DNA of 64,000 bases from Spodoptera frugiperda (lineage: Eukaryota; Arthropoda; Insecta; Lepidoptera; Noctuidae), in NCBI RefSeq assembly GCF_023101765.2, contig NC_064237.1, positions 5,799,649 through 5,863,648 on the forward strand, in the 5' to 3' direction. Shown piece after piece: positions 35,285-48,324 of this stretch (its first letter is position 1; each line of letters opens with the position of its first letter). Below the pieces are notes generated by a model that was not told the origin of the DNA, did no database searches, and worked only from the letters and a program-made list of their open reading frames with translations. Position numbers and translations under genes: made by a program.

Positions 35285-36862
35285 TCTATACTAATATTAT
35301 AAAGCTGAAGAGTTTGTTTGATTGTTTGTTTGTTTGTTTGTTTGTTTGAACGCGCTAATCTCCGGAACTACTGGTCCGATTTGAATAATTCTTTTTGTGT
35401 TGGATAGTCCATTTATCGAGGAAGGCTATAGGCTATAAAACATCACGCTATAACTATTGGGAGCGAAGAAATAAAGGAAAATGTGGACAAAACGGGGGAA
35501 ATTATTAATTCTTGAGGGCTTCCGTTGCGTGCGCTGCGAAAATGGTTCAAGATACGAAAATTATATGTATGAAAGAATTATTCCTCTTAAAATGATCTAA
35601 AAAAAGTCCGCGACAGTATATGTCTATCTTTTAGGATTAACTTACTAGAATCGTTTTTATGGTAATCAAACTGGGTCGAAATTAATGCATTATTTGTTAA
35701 GAGTTGTATTAACTAAAAAATATTAATCTTTATCGAAATAAATGTGTTGTTCATTAAGAGTATTTAATTGTGAACAAAATTGTCTTTGACATCACTAAAC
35801 TTCAATAAACATCTTAGAAGATATGACAATGTTAAAATAACTCCGGTATAAAATTCACCCGCGCCGCATGATGTGCGAAACACGACGCTGCCAGGAGGAG
35901 AGGCATTGTTTGCGAACGACGCGGAGCCTGGTGTAACTATACTCAAAAAAATTATAGTCTTACTAACGAAGTAAATCATTTTTTGATCATTGACCATCAA
36001 AAGCGTTTGTTTACAGCGTAGAATGGCAAAAAAGCGGTTTACCACACGCCCACATTTTATTGTGGCTGTCTAACAAAGTACAACAAGATTCTACGTATAG
36101 CGCAATAATATCGGCTGAAACATTTGACAAACAAAAAAATCCAATTCTTCAATTTATTGTCATAAAAATATGATAGGGTATAAAAATATGTTCCTTAAGG
36201 ATTTCATAACCTTGCGTCACCATGTATGAAAGAAAACATTTGTTCTAGAAAGTACTCTTTCAGTTTTTTTTGAGGGGGGAAAATCATCCGTTGGCTACTC
36301 CTGCCTTGGGTGAAGCGAGAAGGAGTGTAAAAATCACCCCGTTCTGACATGGCCTGAGAGAGCCTGAGATCTGTAGTGGCCTGGCTCTTTGAGACGCGCA
36401 CAGAACGCGACGCACGGCACGCACGGGTCTGGTTTTGATCGGGCCACGAGCTACTCTTATTCCGCAGACCCGCGCTTACGGTGGCTGGGGATCGTCACGT
36501 GATTCTCGACACCCGAACTGTCTTCTGCGGCGGCTCGTGATGAGGATCGTTTCACGCGCTCCGCCTCCTCCTTGGTATCACACTACTAGAGCCGGACGTG
36601 AGAGGTTACCGTATTATAAGCACATGCAATGCACATCTTGAAAGTGCCCGGGTGTTTCCTTATTTGTCCTTCAACCAGGCTGAAATTTTGTATAAAGTGT
36701 ATGAGCTGACTTGGGTAATAGGATACGTTTTATCAGTGCTATCACGATTTTTCAATGCACAAATTAACCGTGGGTAACAGCTATAATTTATCAACTGAGA
36801 CAAAAATAAATATAATGCCTAAAATAACTATTCCACGCGGACGAAGTCGCGGGCACAGCTAG
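35285..36862 (+). mobile_element. Helitron H3 (1.58 kb), interrupted
   Basis: Begins TCTATACTAATATTATAAAG at 35285. A (GTTT)n run at about 35318-35348 is followed by the gaacgcgctaatctccggaa block. It ends in ttccacgcggacgaagtcgc-gggcacag-CTAG at 36859-36862, with A before and T after. The end hairpin (GCGGACGAAGTCGC type) matches that of H1/H2. A minus-strand LINE fragment is inserted at about 36264-36670. No Rep or helicase coding sequence is seen, so it is non-autonomous. Confidence 0.8.
36264..36670 (-). mobile_element. R1-like LINE 3' end, copy 5
   Basis: A T run, then gaggggggaaaatcatcc and the shared 3' blocks, but the agtctgacactccc and cggagccccgg blocks are largely missing (internal deletion). 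It then continues into sequence matching 29.66-30.05 kb, again with a large gap (gcccgggtgtttcc matches acacccgggcgtttcc). It lies inside Helitron H3 and so arrived after it. The reading frame is destroyed. Confidence 0.7.
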
Positions 36863-38073
36863 TCAAAAATAAAATTAAATACAAAGTCACTATCTTAATA
36901 ACAGTCAACATAAATTAAAATTATAATCGTAAACAAAAATTAAATTAGAATCAGTCAAAATAAATACAAAGAGCAGTCAAATTATTAAAACAAGTGTAAG
37001 CACAAAACTTACACTAAAGTTCTACATTATATACAGCGGAACGTGATTTCGTCGACAGCCTAGTTGAGCTATGGCGTCTTACCATTAGCAAAGACAACTT
37101 TATGTGGAACATTTACATACAACTGCTTACAATTCAGCGTGCATAGGTCAACATTAGTAGATCAAGAGTATTAACGATAATTATCATTACCCGCTTGTTT
37201 ATAGCTGCTGATCGAGGGTATTCAATCCAAGAGGCAGGGCTTTGGCAGGCTCCCTGAATATTAAGTGAATCATATGTTTTAGTGCGTGCCTGACGGTGAA
37301 ACATTGCCAACAGTTATCCGTGGCGGGTCGTAAACATCTTTGCGTTGAATTTCTTATTGAATAACTTCTTCTCATTGGTTGCTGAATTAAAATGTGATTG
37401 CAGAACATCGGTCTTCGGTTCTAAGTCTTCACGTCTGGTATCACACTAATATTATAAATCTGAAAGTTTATTTGTCATTGGAACTCCTATTCAAAAAACT
37501 GGCAGAAGCCATTTTTCGGCAGATGTATGTTAAACTCCATAGAAGATATTGTGTGGACTTCCATCACTGACTTGCCTTTGGCTAGCTAGCTAATATAACC
37601 AACTATGTGTAAACTAAAGTGGGTGTACCTTTAATAATGTCTCTGCTTACCTCTTCGGAGAATAAGACATATGATCTTCTGTTGAGTTTTCTTCAATACA
37701 ATGAAATTATAGTCAAGTATTAATTCTAGGAATTGGCAATAAAGAACGGAATCGTCGACTTGTTTTCTAAGAACTTCTCAGTAGGTCATTGAGATAGTTG
37801 AAGCTAATACTAGTTTGTTTTTCTTTTCATTTCATTTCTGTTATTGTCATGTCTTGTGTGATTGTCGGTGATATTTTATAAAGGAATTGTTTTTGTATTA
37901 ACTTCAATGAATTCAGCCAAGCGTGACTCCTATGAATGAAAGACTTGTAGATGTTGTTTTTCATTGCAAAGTTTCAGACTTTAAGTTTAAGGTTTATTTA
38001 AGGTTGAATATTGTTTGTGAAAAATGTAGTGTGATTATGAGTGTTTTGTTGGATTCATTATTAAGTTTTCCGT
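36863..38073. other. No gene; Helitron head inside
   Basis: AT-rich flank of H3. A small hairpin (GTGTAAG-cacaaaa-CTTACAC) occurs near 36994-37014. A Helitron-type head is at 37441 (separate entry). Confidence 0.45.
37441..37500 (+). mobile_element. Helitron head remnant
   Basis: TCACACTAATATTATAAAT at 37441, preceded by A, matches the head of the mini-Helitron at 24567, followed by tgaaagttta. No hairpin/CTAG tail was found downstream, so it is truncated. Confidence 0.45.
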
Positions 38074-38275
38074 TTACTCACGTAACTGTTTGACGAGGAA
38101 CTCGACTAGTTTCAAGCCATGTTGGAGGCTCATATTCATGAGCAGTGTTCCGCGACACACGACGCGGTGACTGTCGCGCTGCTACTGTTCCTCCTCAAAA
38201 TTTTCCGTGATTAAAAACCTAAAAACATAATTAATTTAGTATAGTTCTCGAATGTTATAATAAGAAACATATCTT
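38074..38275. mobile_element. Foldback MITE family M, copy 2
   Basis: Left arm reads actcacgtaactg ... gaactcgactagtttcaagc, with cacgacgcggtgactgtcgc in the centre, as in copies 3 and 4. The right side keeps only the distal end (acataattaatttagtat). The folded arm that should match the left is mostly lost, so this is a decayed copy. Confidence 0.6.
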
Positions 38276-41200
38276 TCCAGAGGTGAATTTTTAAAGAGTT
38301 CGTTCAGTTTATTAAGATAGATTACTTTCCTTAGTAAGAGCTGGATCAAACACTAATTAATAATCAGAGATCTAGAAGAAATAAAAACTACATACAAATC
38401 CATTGTTCTTTGCAATACAAGAATAGATTTCCCCGCTCAATTAGTATTACAATTGGAGCAATATTAATTGTCGTGTGACAAATTACTGACACACTTTGTT
38501 TGTGGAGCTGTTTCATATTGCAAATAAATAAACACACATTATTGCAAGTGCGACTGGGATATATTATTAGAAAATTTTAAAAATTGAAATCCCCAACAGT
38601 CACTAACCAGTATCCTTCCTTTGAATGTTTTCGTTTAAAAAAATAAATGTTGAAATTGAAAATACCCTAATATCTTACAATTTGGCTAATACCCTCTCTT
38701 ATGACACCCTACCTACAACAAAATAAAAACTAAGTAAAATTAATTTTTCGTTCGTTACTTTAAAACAAACGACACGTGATAACATCAAGTAATTCTCGGG
38801 AACTTGTTAATTACACTAATTCTATGATAAGATCTCTACAAGTGTAATTGAAGTGGATCACGACATGTTTCTATTACAGACAGAGGGCGCCTTAATCGAC
38901 GTACATTTCACTAAACATTAGAACATCACGTAATTCCTCTCCACACGATTAAATTAAATGCTAGTACCCAGTTCTTTGAAATATAGGCTGAGAATAATGG
39001 AGCTAATGATATAACACTGGGTGTGTTTGATCTCCTTTCTTGTATAGCTTTATCCCGCTCTAATTTTGTGAATAGCAGTATATGCTCATTGAAATTCAGT
39101 TCGTATAGCAATTAACACAATGTTTAAAATTGTTTAAACATAGTTAACGAATAAAATGTGACATAAGTGCAAGTTAGCGCTCCTCTCATATGAGTTGCCT
39201 CTTCATTACGAAGTAGGAACATTTGCGAAGCGCTGCGCACACAAATTACGCGCCGTAGCAGAAAGTACACCCTTCATAGGAATACCGAAACTCTAGCACA
39301 GTGAAGAATCAAATTGACTTCTGGACAATTCAATTAAGCTGCACGGTAAGTGCAAGTTTGCAAACAACCGTGCGAGAAGCTAGCCAAGTTTGCTAGAACA
39401 ACTTTATCAAAGAGATTGTAGCCGAACAAGTTAGCCTTCGACGAACAGCCTTTATGTTTATACGAGCGATGTTTATTCACATCTACGTACACAGTATGTA
39501 AATTTGATTTATTTTTTCTACTTATTTCAAAATATAGGTGTCTGTGCGTAAATATACAGGACGTGTTATTGACGATCAAAGGATTTCGGCTCTCGAGAAT
39601 CTTATAATACCGCACATGCCAGGATCTGACGATTTTTTAGATACATCGCGTCTTTGAAGTCGCTTGACGGTTGACGATTCCTGATACAGTGTGTTTTCTG
39701 ATAGGCTTCACGTTACAAGTTGATAAATATTGGGTTATTTATCTTTCGGTGAACGATTCGGATCATGTTCTTAGGAGTTGATCTTTTTACTTTTGATTCA
39801 TATGTGCAAATATGTACTTGTGTATGTATATTTATATTACACTGAACTTATAATGAAAGACGTATTTAAGGTCTTTAGATATTATTTGAGAAAACATTAC
39901 CTAAAAAATCACAGCACCAGCAACAATTGTCCGACACGTCTGTTGTAGCACCATTGACTTGGTAAATCCTATCTACGAAGTGGACGGTACCTAAACCTAA
40001 CCAGATAATGCAATGTAAGCTTCTTCAATGGCATATAGCAGATCTTCCACTTTAATAAAGAACACAAACACAAAGAAAATCAAGACACCATACCGAGTGT
40101 ACTGACTAAAGATTGTTACAACAAACGCTCAACAACATGTGATGCGGTTACCATTTAAAAGTTTCCCTTTTCGCTTAACTTTGTTCTAACAAAGTTTAAT
40201 CGTTTCCATGTAGTACACGTTCTTGCAGACTTGCTAGAAAACGTCTTTGAAGATATTTGTGATAATACTCTAGTTAGCAGCTGTTGAAGTTTGTTTGCAT
40301 ACACTTGTTAGTTTCCTACTTGGAGTTGATGGGACATCGTTGCATTACTTACCTTAGTGTTTAGATTTGCATTGCGATTCTGTCTATACCCTTGTATAAT
40401 ACACAAACATATTAGAAAATCTGGTTTGGAGAATAGGTCCCGTTTAAAATATAGTTCTTAATCTTCTTGATTTAATTTGATTTGATATTCTGGAAAATAG
40501 AGATTCAATTATCTTATCTGGTTTTTCATTAGTACCAAAGATATGTATGTTTTGTATACGTATGACAATGGATGTACTTCAAGTAACATGATAACGGAAC
40601 TAATATCTAACTACCTAATATGTAAAGTATGTTTCTCCTTAGAGAATCACAGACGTGATGTCATTATTACCTTGTAATACAGTTCAAATCGCCGGAAGAA
40701 AATGACTACCAAGTCAAAGGAGGAAGCTTATAATTGACTAGCTTACTCACTTACACCGATCTAAGCATCCGAAGCCACTCAAAGTAACCTAACTCACAAG
40801 TAACTGGAAGGAACTAACCCAAATTCAGTTATATAAGCAATCTTACCAATGTAAGTAAACCAGCGAATTAAATTATAAGGTTACCCTACTATAACTCCAT
40901 CGAGATTATTCAATTGGGCTTTCTGAATATCAATTGGTTCGCGAGTACCAACCAAATCGGGGAGAACAGAATCCTGACTGAAATAATATCTTTGTGGTTG
41001 ACATAGTTTCGATTAGATTTGTATTTCTACTAGTTAGTTCCCCATAACTAACTCTTCTCTGTAAGAAGGTTGAAGAAGTTAGAAGAAACTTTAAAAGTTG
41101 AAGGTTTAGAAGTAAACTTTGGATTGACTTTAATCATATTTTTTACTTTTTTGTAAATATTGTTAACCTCTTTATAGTTCTATTTATCTGTAAAATGCTA

Positions 41201-42186
41201 TAATTTTAACATACTAATAACGTAAATGATGTGAATTACGCAAAGTGTACACACACAAATGATAATTTGAATTTTCTTAACTTCAAAAACACAAATTATT
41301 AAAACATAGGCAGGTACTTTACGAGTTTTTACCACACATGTGACAGCGACGTTTTATGACTTAAGTAATTTTACGATCATTCTATGACGTGGTCCACTTA
41401 GGTTAGGGTAGGCCAGGGTACATTATAATGTGTCTTGAAGGGACTGTTTGCCATAAACATCGTCGCTGGGGTATTGTGAGGCCCCATGTTATGGTGGGAA
41501 GACCCCCAAGTCCCCAAACCTGTATACATGATTTACATTAGAGGTTGCCAGACTATTCCCAAGGGCACTAGAGGTGTAACTAGAGTTCAGTTCTATACAC
41601 TAGTAATAGACGGTAGTACAAGAGTAATTTGCATTTGATTGGTATTGAGTTTGCAAAGCAGGTAGGTTTGTTGAAGATAAATTGTTTAAATATTTCATTG
41701 TTGTTACATTGATTTTATTGTTACAATTTAATCGATGATACTGCGATATTTAATTTTTTTAATTAGTTTTTTTTTAAATAAATATAAAACCGTGGCATTG
41801 AACTGAAAACAATGGAGGCGGTTAGCTTATCTGCAATTGACACGTTTGTATATTTTGTTTAAAAATTGCAGGTTTGTTATTGTAACCGATTAATATTGAC
41901 TTACAATATTCTCTTTTTAATTAATTTGATAACATAAGTGCTTCAACTAACATGATAGCTCTGTAGAAAACATGCATTTTCTGAGTTTTTTACTCACATA
42001 ATCTGAAAAATTAACGAGAAGTACTTGTCAATTTCTCAGCCAAGTAGAGTCAGTCATATTTATAAATATTTTCTAATACCATACTACTTAATAATATGAC
42101 TAGCCCATTAATAAATGTAAGTAAGCATATGAGTGACTCGCCACAAAGTTGAAAAGTTCATAAGAGCACATTATGGAACTTTTTAA
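38276..42186. other. No gene seen
   Basis: About 3.9 kb of AT-rich sequence without recognisable genes. An unrecognised G/C-richer patch at 41390-41580 (around ggccccatgttatggtggga) may be an old repeat. Confidence 0.5.
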
Positions 42187-42249
42187 CCGACTTCAAAAAA
42201 AGGAGGAGGTTCTCAATTCGACCGTATTTTTTTTTTTTTTTTATGTATG

Positions 42250-42906
42250 TTAATCGATATCTCCTGCAGTTATAGACCGATTTGAGAAATTCTTTTTGTG
42301 TTTGAAAGAGTACGATGTCAGTGTGGTCCCATGTAATTTTTTTTAAAGTCTGACCATAAATGTGGAAGATAATCCAGGGAACTCCTCAAAAATTAACAGA
42401 ATGTGCTCTGCGTTTGAGTTTAAGTGATGTATATTAGCTAATCTTTCTCAGTAACCATAATATTCAGGACAGATAGTAGCATATCTGGTATAGAATGAGG
42501 GGTAGCTTGATGTGCTGTCTGATTTACATGTGTATGTAGGTACCTAATCTGTTTGTGTTTGACAAATGCATATCTCTGGCAGTTATAGTCCGATTTGAGA
42601 AATTCTTTTTGTGTTTGAAAGAGTACGATGGCAGTGTGGTTCCATATAATTATTGTTTTTAAAGTCTGACCATAAATGTGGAAGATAATCCAGGGAACTC
42701 CTTAAAAATGAGCAGAATGAGCTCTGCGTTTACGTTGAAGTGATGCATATGTACTAGCTTATCTTTCTCAGTAACTATAAAATTCAGGACAGATAGTAGC
42801 ATATCTGGTATAGAATGATGGGTAGCTTGATGTGCTGTCTGAGTTACATGACTGTATACCTATGTGGGTATCTAATCTGTTTGTGTGTTTTACAACTGAC
42901 TATGTA
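42250..42906. repeat. Tandem duplication, period about 313 bp
   Basis: Two units share ccgatttgagaaattctttt, ccataaatgtggaagataat, ccagggaactcct and gacagatagtagcatatctg, with about 90% identity by eye. Each unit carries a module also found, in reverse orientation, in Helitrons H1 and H2 (12261-12329 and 13541-13607). Confidence 0.85.
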
Positions 42907-43075
42907 TGTAGCTTATGAACTGTTAGCTGTCGGCTCAGCAGATCATAAGTTAGGGTATCAGGTTAATATACATTTGAAAGTAATGTGCGTCAATATGGAT
43001 AGATATTAATATTACCTTGACCCATACTCAAATAAGTTATTCACTAAAAATCAAGAAATAAAAAACAATTTTAAC

Positions 43076-43486
43076 AAAAAAACCGACTTCAAAAATAAAT
43101 ATTCCAAAACAAATTAATATGCATACCATACTACTAACTTTACTTCATCACACACATTATAATGTGTAGGTACAATTATTGTTATTTTTGGAGTCGGTGT
43201 CAGCCTAGGAAACGCCAACAACTAGCACGGCACGGGCGGAGTGGTGGTTAAGTACCTACTTACAACTGGTGTAAAACTGTAATGTTTTGTTGTGATAATA
43301 GGTAAATAACAAACCCATCTTAGTTGGCTGACACAGACTCCAGAAGTAACAATAATTGTACCTACTTACATTATAATGTGTGTGATGAGTTAGTAAAGTT
43401 AGTTTATCTATTAAGTTGTTGAAAAATACGCTTTTTAGTGCATATTTATTTGTTTTGGAATATTTATTTTTTGAAGTCGGTTTTTT
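43076..43486. repeat. Long foldback unit, arms over 100 bp
   Basis: Left arm about 43076-43193 and right arm about 43339-43486 are complementary with few changes: outer ends AAAACCGACTTCAAAAA, a segment with attccaaaacaaat, and the acacattataatgtgt palindrome (43149-43164, and its partner near 43368). The loop is about 145 bases. A transcript of either strand would fold into a long double-stranded RNA. Confidence 0.8.
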
Positions 43487-44390
43487 CCTTTCATAAATTT
43501 AGCTCGTTCGAAGCGAGTTAAGTGAAAATTTCGAATTACCCAACGATGCACCAGAGTGTATGAAGAGTATAGACTTTGCGATACTTACTATGATGTAGGT
43601 GTTCAGTTAAGTGCAAAGTTCTAGGATCTTAAGCCCCAATGCGCTGTAAGTTAGGTTTTATGAAAACAACTCTTAGTAATGGGTACTTAGAGAACTATTT
43701 TTAATGTCAACATTTTCTTGGGTAATGTTCTGGTTTGATATGTGTTGAAGTGGTCTAATAATAATGAATCTGTATACTTTAGTTGCTTTTTTGTTAGCTA
43801 AATCTGGGATATTGATAATATTTATCTCTTTTAAAATTGTTTGCGCAAATGTACGAGTAGTTTCAATAAATAAAGAATTTATACCTTTAGTTTTTATTTA
43901 ATAAAGCTTTTTATTAATTCACCTTAATAATATCTCTAATAATATGTCCTTAATTCTATCTTAATAATATCTCTAAATAAGGCAAATATTTTCCATTCAA
44001 ATTTAATTTGAGAATAATATTTTGAATAGTACTTAGACAGGCTAAAAATATATTTAGTTTCAATATAAATCAAATACTTGTCTAGCACTTATTACAAAAG
44101 TATTATCATTTCAATTATTAAGCAAATCTGCTTGATTTCAGACAGATCTAATAAAAATATATTTTACTTGTAATAATAACATTTCATTTAATAATTTCGC
44201 TGAACAAATTATAGCGATAGTGTTTCTTGATATTATTAAAATACGGTGTTTGCTGTTAACTTAGTAATTTTCCATTCATTATCTTTTTAAAAAAGGCCTA
44301 TATAAAGAATGGCCTTTTGGCAGGTTTTTGTCTAGTACAGTATCTTTTTATTTCTTACAAATTAGTTTCCTAGAATTTTCCTATTTTATT
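43487..44390. other. No gene seen
   Basis: AT-rich. Two short direct repeats (taataatatctcta) occur around 43924-43980. A small hairpin (AAAAGGCC...GGCCTTTT) is near 44292-44318. Confidence 0.5.
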
Positions 44391-44401
44391 TAATAGACTC
44401 T

Positions 44402-44559
44402 TTTTTTTAAGGGGAGAAAATCCAATGAACTTTCCCGTCTTGGGCAAGGAGAGAGAGAGAGTCAGACCACTCTTACTGACTAAAACCCACCCCGTCCCTC
44501 CTGCTTTTCAAATCGGAGCCCCGGTACATCCCCTTGGTAGTCTGCAGCTCCAGATCATC
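44402..44559 (-). mobile_element. R1-like LINE 3' end, copy 6
   Basis: T run, then aaggggagaaaatccaatga and the shared 3' blocks, truncated after the ctgcagctccagatc block. The flanks form an imperfect 11-bp duplication: taatagactct at 44391-44401 and taataaactct at 44560-44570. Confidence 0.75.
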
Positions 44560-44570
44560 TAATAAACTCT

Positions 44571-45326
44571 GGGCAAATAGTGAATTATGTATTACGTAGA
44601 CAGGTCAGGTTCTTGTTTAAACTTTCTTAATCAGCTGTTGCTTAACACAACGTCCATTTAATCCGTGATGTTGTTGAATTATTAGACAATAAAACTCTGG
44701 TACAATATACCTGATGCTTATATAAAAAGAAAATAATACCTCAATCATAAAAACACTCAACAAACAGTAATCTCTTCCGCGCATTAATCACTTTGTCGTC
44801 AACAAATGACGAACAATTTAGTTACTCTAATTACATCAAACCGTGATGACACTTCATTCACTAATTATCACGGTGTTTGACCTAAGCCTACATATTTAGA
44901 ATATTAGCGACCGTATAAGCTCATTAAAATATTTCACCGCAACCCATAGCTACAAATTAGATATTTGTAGCATTGCCAACTAGGTGTAATTAAATTTTGT
45001 GTGATTATAGTTTACCCCATATTTGTACGGAATAGGTACGGGACCGATAATTTTGGATTATAGTAATTTGTTTGTAGTTATGTCTTATATTATTATGATG
45101 AAAGAGACAAATTAATGGCAAACACACATTTTTAAAACCGACTTCAAGTTTAGGTTGAATTGGAGTCTGCAAAATTAAGTATGCAATGGGAATGAAATTG
45201 TCAATTACCAAAAACGGTTTTCCTGACTCAGGATCTTTAGATAATAACATTTAGGCTAATTTAACAAGTTTGCTATTTATATATTAATGCATGCGTACGT
45301 AAGTTTCGTAGCAATTGGCGTTCCAT
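44571..45326. other. No gene seen
   Basis: An aaaccgacttcaag fragment at 45136-45149 resembles the end of the element at 42187. Nothing else is recognised. Confidence 0.45.
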
Positions 45327-45339
45327 GACAAGCGTGGTT

Positions 45340-45529
45340 CACAGATGGGACCCAGTAGGGCTGATGCCTAATCCGGAGCTGCGGACAACCTAGCGGGTTT
45401 ACCGGGGCTCCGGCTGAGGAGAGAAGGAACGGGGTGGTTTTTAGTCAGTAAGAGTCTGACACTCCCTCTCGATTCGCCCAAGGCGAGAAAAGTCATTGGA
45501 TGATTTTCCCCCCAAAAAAAAAAAAAAAA
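45340..45529 (+). mobile_element. R1-like LINE 3' end, copy 7
   Basis: Plus-strand copy containing agatgggacccagtagggct, ccggagctgcgga, tagcgggtttaccggggctc, tagtcagtaagagtctgaca and a 16-base A tail. It is flanked by a perfect 13-bp target duplication, GACAAGCGTGGTT, at 45327-45339 and 45530-45542. High identity to the 29.4-kb copy suggests a young insertion. Confidence 0.85.
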
Positions 45530-45542
45530 GACAAGCGTGGTT

Positions 45543-47553
45543 ATGTATGTATGTATAAAAGAAAGAATATAATAATAAAATTCAAATTAGGCTGCTTAGA
45601 TACTAAATCGTTTTATTTTTATTGTATACAGAAACTATAAACACGCTAACGGCCCATCAAGTAGATACAGTAATACATATTACGTTCGCGTCTTTGATTC
45701 AGAGCTGATATCGTGTCATTGTTTCAAGTAAGCGAAATAATTCTAAGATTAAATTCTTACCAGCTTACGTAGTAAATTTGGAGTGAAGCTCGAAATTACC
45801 GGAGGCATTTGGCGTAATGCTCAATTTGTCGAGCGAACGACCGAGAGCCGTCCTGGCTTCCCGCGGTGATAACAATACCTAGTGAAATTACTTTTTAAAA
45901 ATATACTTTTAATGTAATTCCCCGGCACTCAAATTATTTTTTTAACGAACTCCTTCAACCTCTTCGGACTCAATGTACTTTAACGATAAGTACCCATCTT
46001 AACAGCTTTACTTATTCTGCAATTGAATTTATTTTAGATTCCATTAACTTGGATAGATATCCGAGAGTCCGGAAATATTTCTGTGTGTTTTTCTAAAAGG
46101 TTCTCGAGTCCCAAATCTGCTATCGATAGCGGCCATCGCTCATGAAATTTCTGGAATAATTCGCGGTTGTCAGAAAAACGTTGGCCAGCGGAACCCTTTT
46201 CATCATAATATAGAGGTTGAATTGTCTAAACCCCAAGGTTTTTTCTGTAGCGGACCAACGGGACGGAAAGATAGTACGATAGTAATGACTAAAAAGGGTA
46301 GAGGAGCTCCCTGCCTACTTACATCAGGTTCCAAACCTAACTCAATTTATACTAATCCTTACTCGGTGAAATCTTTGAGGGCGTAACAGATAGGATTTTG
46401 TACCATCCAACCGTTTTTCACGGAGTGTCATTGTCTACCGAATTTATATATGTAAATGAGTTACCTACTGAAGATGAGGTTTGAATACAGGACGGAGTCT
46501 GTCGAGGACCTCTCACTGCCGTACAACAAAGAAATCTTTTTATCCAAGTCTAGATCCCCTATTTATTCAATTTTGGCACTCCACGAACAAGGGTAAAAGA
46601 AATAGGATATTGTTAGGCGAAATAAACAAGTGAGGGAAAGATACGGCCGCTGCGAGCTCGTAAGTTTATTTTACCAGCGTTTTGTATGTAAGAATATTTT
46701 TTATATATCTTATTATTGATATTGTCTTAGTGACAAGTATGTAGGTAATCAAGTTTTATTTATGTTCAGATACAAAGGCTTTCGTTATATCTAACAAAAT
46801 TGATTCAGTAATATATTCCTCATAACTTATTCTACAATAGTTCCCACTCATAAAACGAATCGAACGAAATTTAATAAATAAATAAAATACATATTTTTAT
46901 CAATTTATCCATCACTGTCACAACTCCCCACAATAGCTCGACACGACATTGCAATTGCGACAATCGGATTTTATCGACAATTGCAACAATAACTTGTTGA
47001 CAAAACATTGGATTTTAAAATGTTAAAATCAACCACTTAATGTCAAAACAAGCAAACTGAGTCTAGAAATTTAAAGTGCCTGTTAATGAAAGAGAAAAAA
47101 ACTATTAACCATTCAATGTGAAGTTTTATTGTTCAGCAAGGACCGGCGGGTGGACTTTTAATTAAAGGCCCCTTCACATTCTCTATTATACAGGACATTT
47201 TTACAGCCCCCGCTACATATTGTGCTGCCACGAACACTTTTACTATACGCTACATGCATAAATTGAGTACACAACCCTTACCCCTAATCTGGACTTTACA
47301 CATTTTGGTATATGAATCAGTATTGCTTGTAGCATTGGTGGAGATTGTCAGCTTAATTAATTGCGGAAATAAAAATCAATTGCCACATGAATTTTAGTGT
47401 ATTACGGTACTGCAGAACGGATACACCAGTTTGAGTAGTTCTTTTGAACTAAGTTTGGCTCAAAAAAATGGCGAAAATCCAGTATAAGTTAAAAAAATAT
47501 AACAGTGAAAACCTGGGATAAACAGCTAGTAACGCGACATGCAACAACTATGT
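45543..47553. other. No gene seen
   Basis: About 2 kb. A TATCGATA-type site is near 46121 and a CpG-richer patch at 45790-45875. At 47400-47530 the sequence ends gggataaacagctag, which weakly resembles a Helitron tail. No gene is recognised. Confidence 0.45.
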
Positions 47554-47749
47554 AATTAATTATTATGTTATCAGTTATCACGCGGCGATTGTCGCGCTGC
47601 TACTGATCGCCGCGTTGTGTGTCGTAGAATGCTGCTCATGAACATGAGCTATGCTAGAGGCTTGAAACTAGTCGAGTTCCTTATCAAACAGTTACATGAA
47701 AAAGCGCATAACATAATAATTAATTTAGTATGTCTCACGAAAGTTATAG
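47554..47749. mobile_element. Foldback MITE family M, copy 3
   Basis: Ends are inverted (AATTAATTATTATGTTA at 47554-47570, complement at 47709-47725), and the shared outer sequence tgtctcacgaaagttat follows. The inner hairpin is CGCGGCGAT at 47581-47589 with ATCGCCGCG at 47606-47614. The right arm (gcttgaaactagtcgagttc) matches copy 4. Confidence 0.7.
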
Positions 47750-48324
47750 TAAAACTTTGTAATTAGAAAAAAAAACAGCATTCTATTGGATTATTGTTGA
47801 CTTTGATGTTGACGAATGTAATGTAATACATTTTATCTCTCAGATACAATTCTTTTCTTCTATCTCTTTTCTTCTTACCTGTAAGACTTACAAAGTTGTT
47901 CAATAAATAATATACTACTAAAGTAGTTTCCAAATTGTATACATCTGTATATGTCTGCACGAGTTAGTAATAATGACATAGTTTGGAACTGTGGCTTACC
48001 ATAGCAGGCTCTTGATTGATTGGTTGATTTATCGATACGACGTATTTATTAATTTACTGCGACTGGTGTATTCAAAACCATGGTGATTGACGTGTTAACT
48101 AATTATTTGTACGTACGGTGTTTGTGTGTGAAGTGTGTATTATTCATATTGAGTTTGCTCATCACGATTGAATTTTGTCTTGGTTTTACTTATATGGAGG
48201 GCTTGTCTCTTAAAAATAACAAAGCTTAGAATTGTTTTTTAATTACATTCGAACAAACTTTTATTGCGATGTATGTGTCATCGAAAAATAAGATGTATCA
48301 ACAGTATATAAATTTACTAGAAAA
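47750..48324. other. No gene seen
   Basis: Nothing recognisable. Confidence 0.5.

Larger units (their letters stand above)
42187..43486. mobile_element. Composite element with AACCGACTTC ends
   Basis: Starts AACCGACTTCAAAAA at 42187 and ends with its complement at 43486. Inside are a tandem duplication (42250-42906) and a foldback unit that itself begins with the same end (43076-43486). The aaccgacttcaaaaaaggag... end is, from memory, widespread in Lepidoptera. Either one element has transposed next to another or the foldback unit is nested. No transposase frame is visible. Confidence 0.6.

Noticed and set aside
35318..35348. (GTTT)n as a CRISPR-like or regulatory repeat
   Set aside because: It is a fixed part of the Helitron head region and has no spacers.
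47868..47890. Minus-strand joined splice sites (cttacag|gtaaga) as a recursive site
   Set aside because: There is no real pyrimidine tract upstream on the minus strand. Another minus-strand candidate near 23255-23275 lies inside a SINE.
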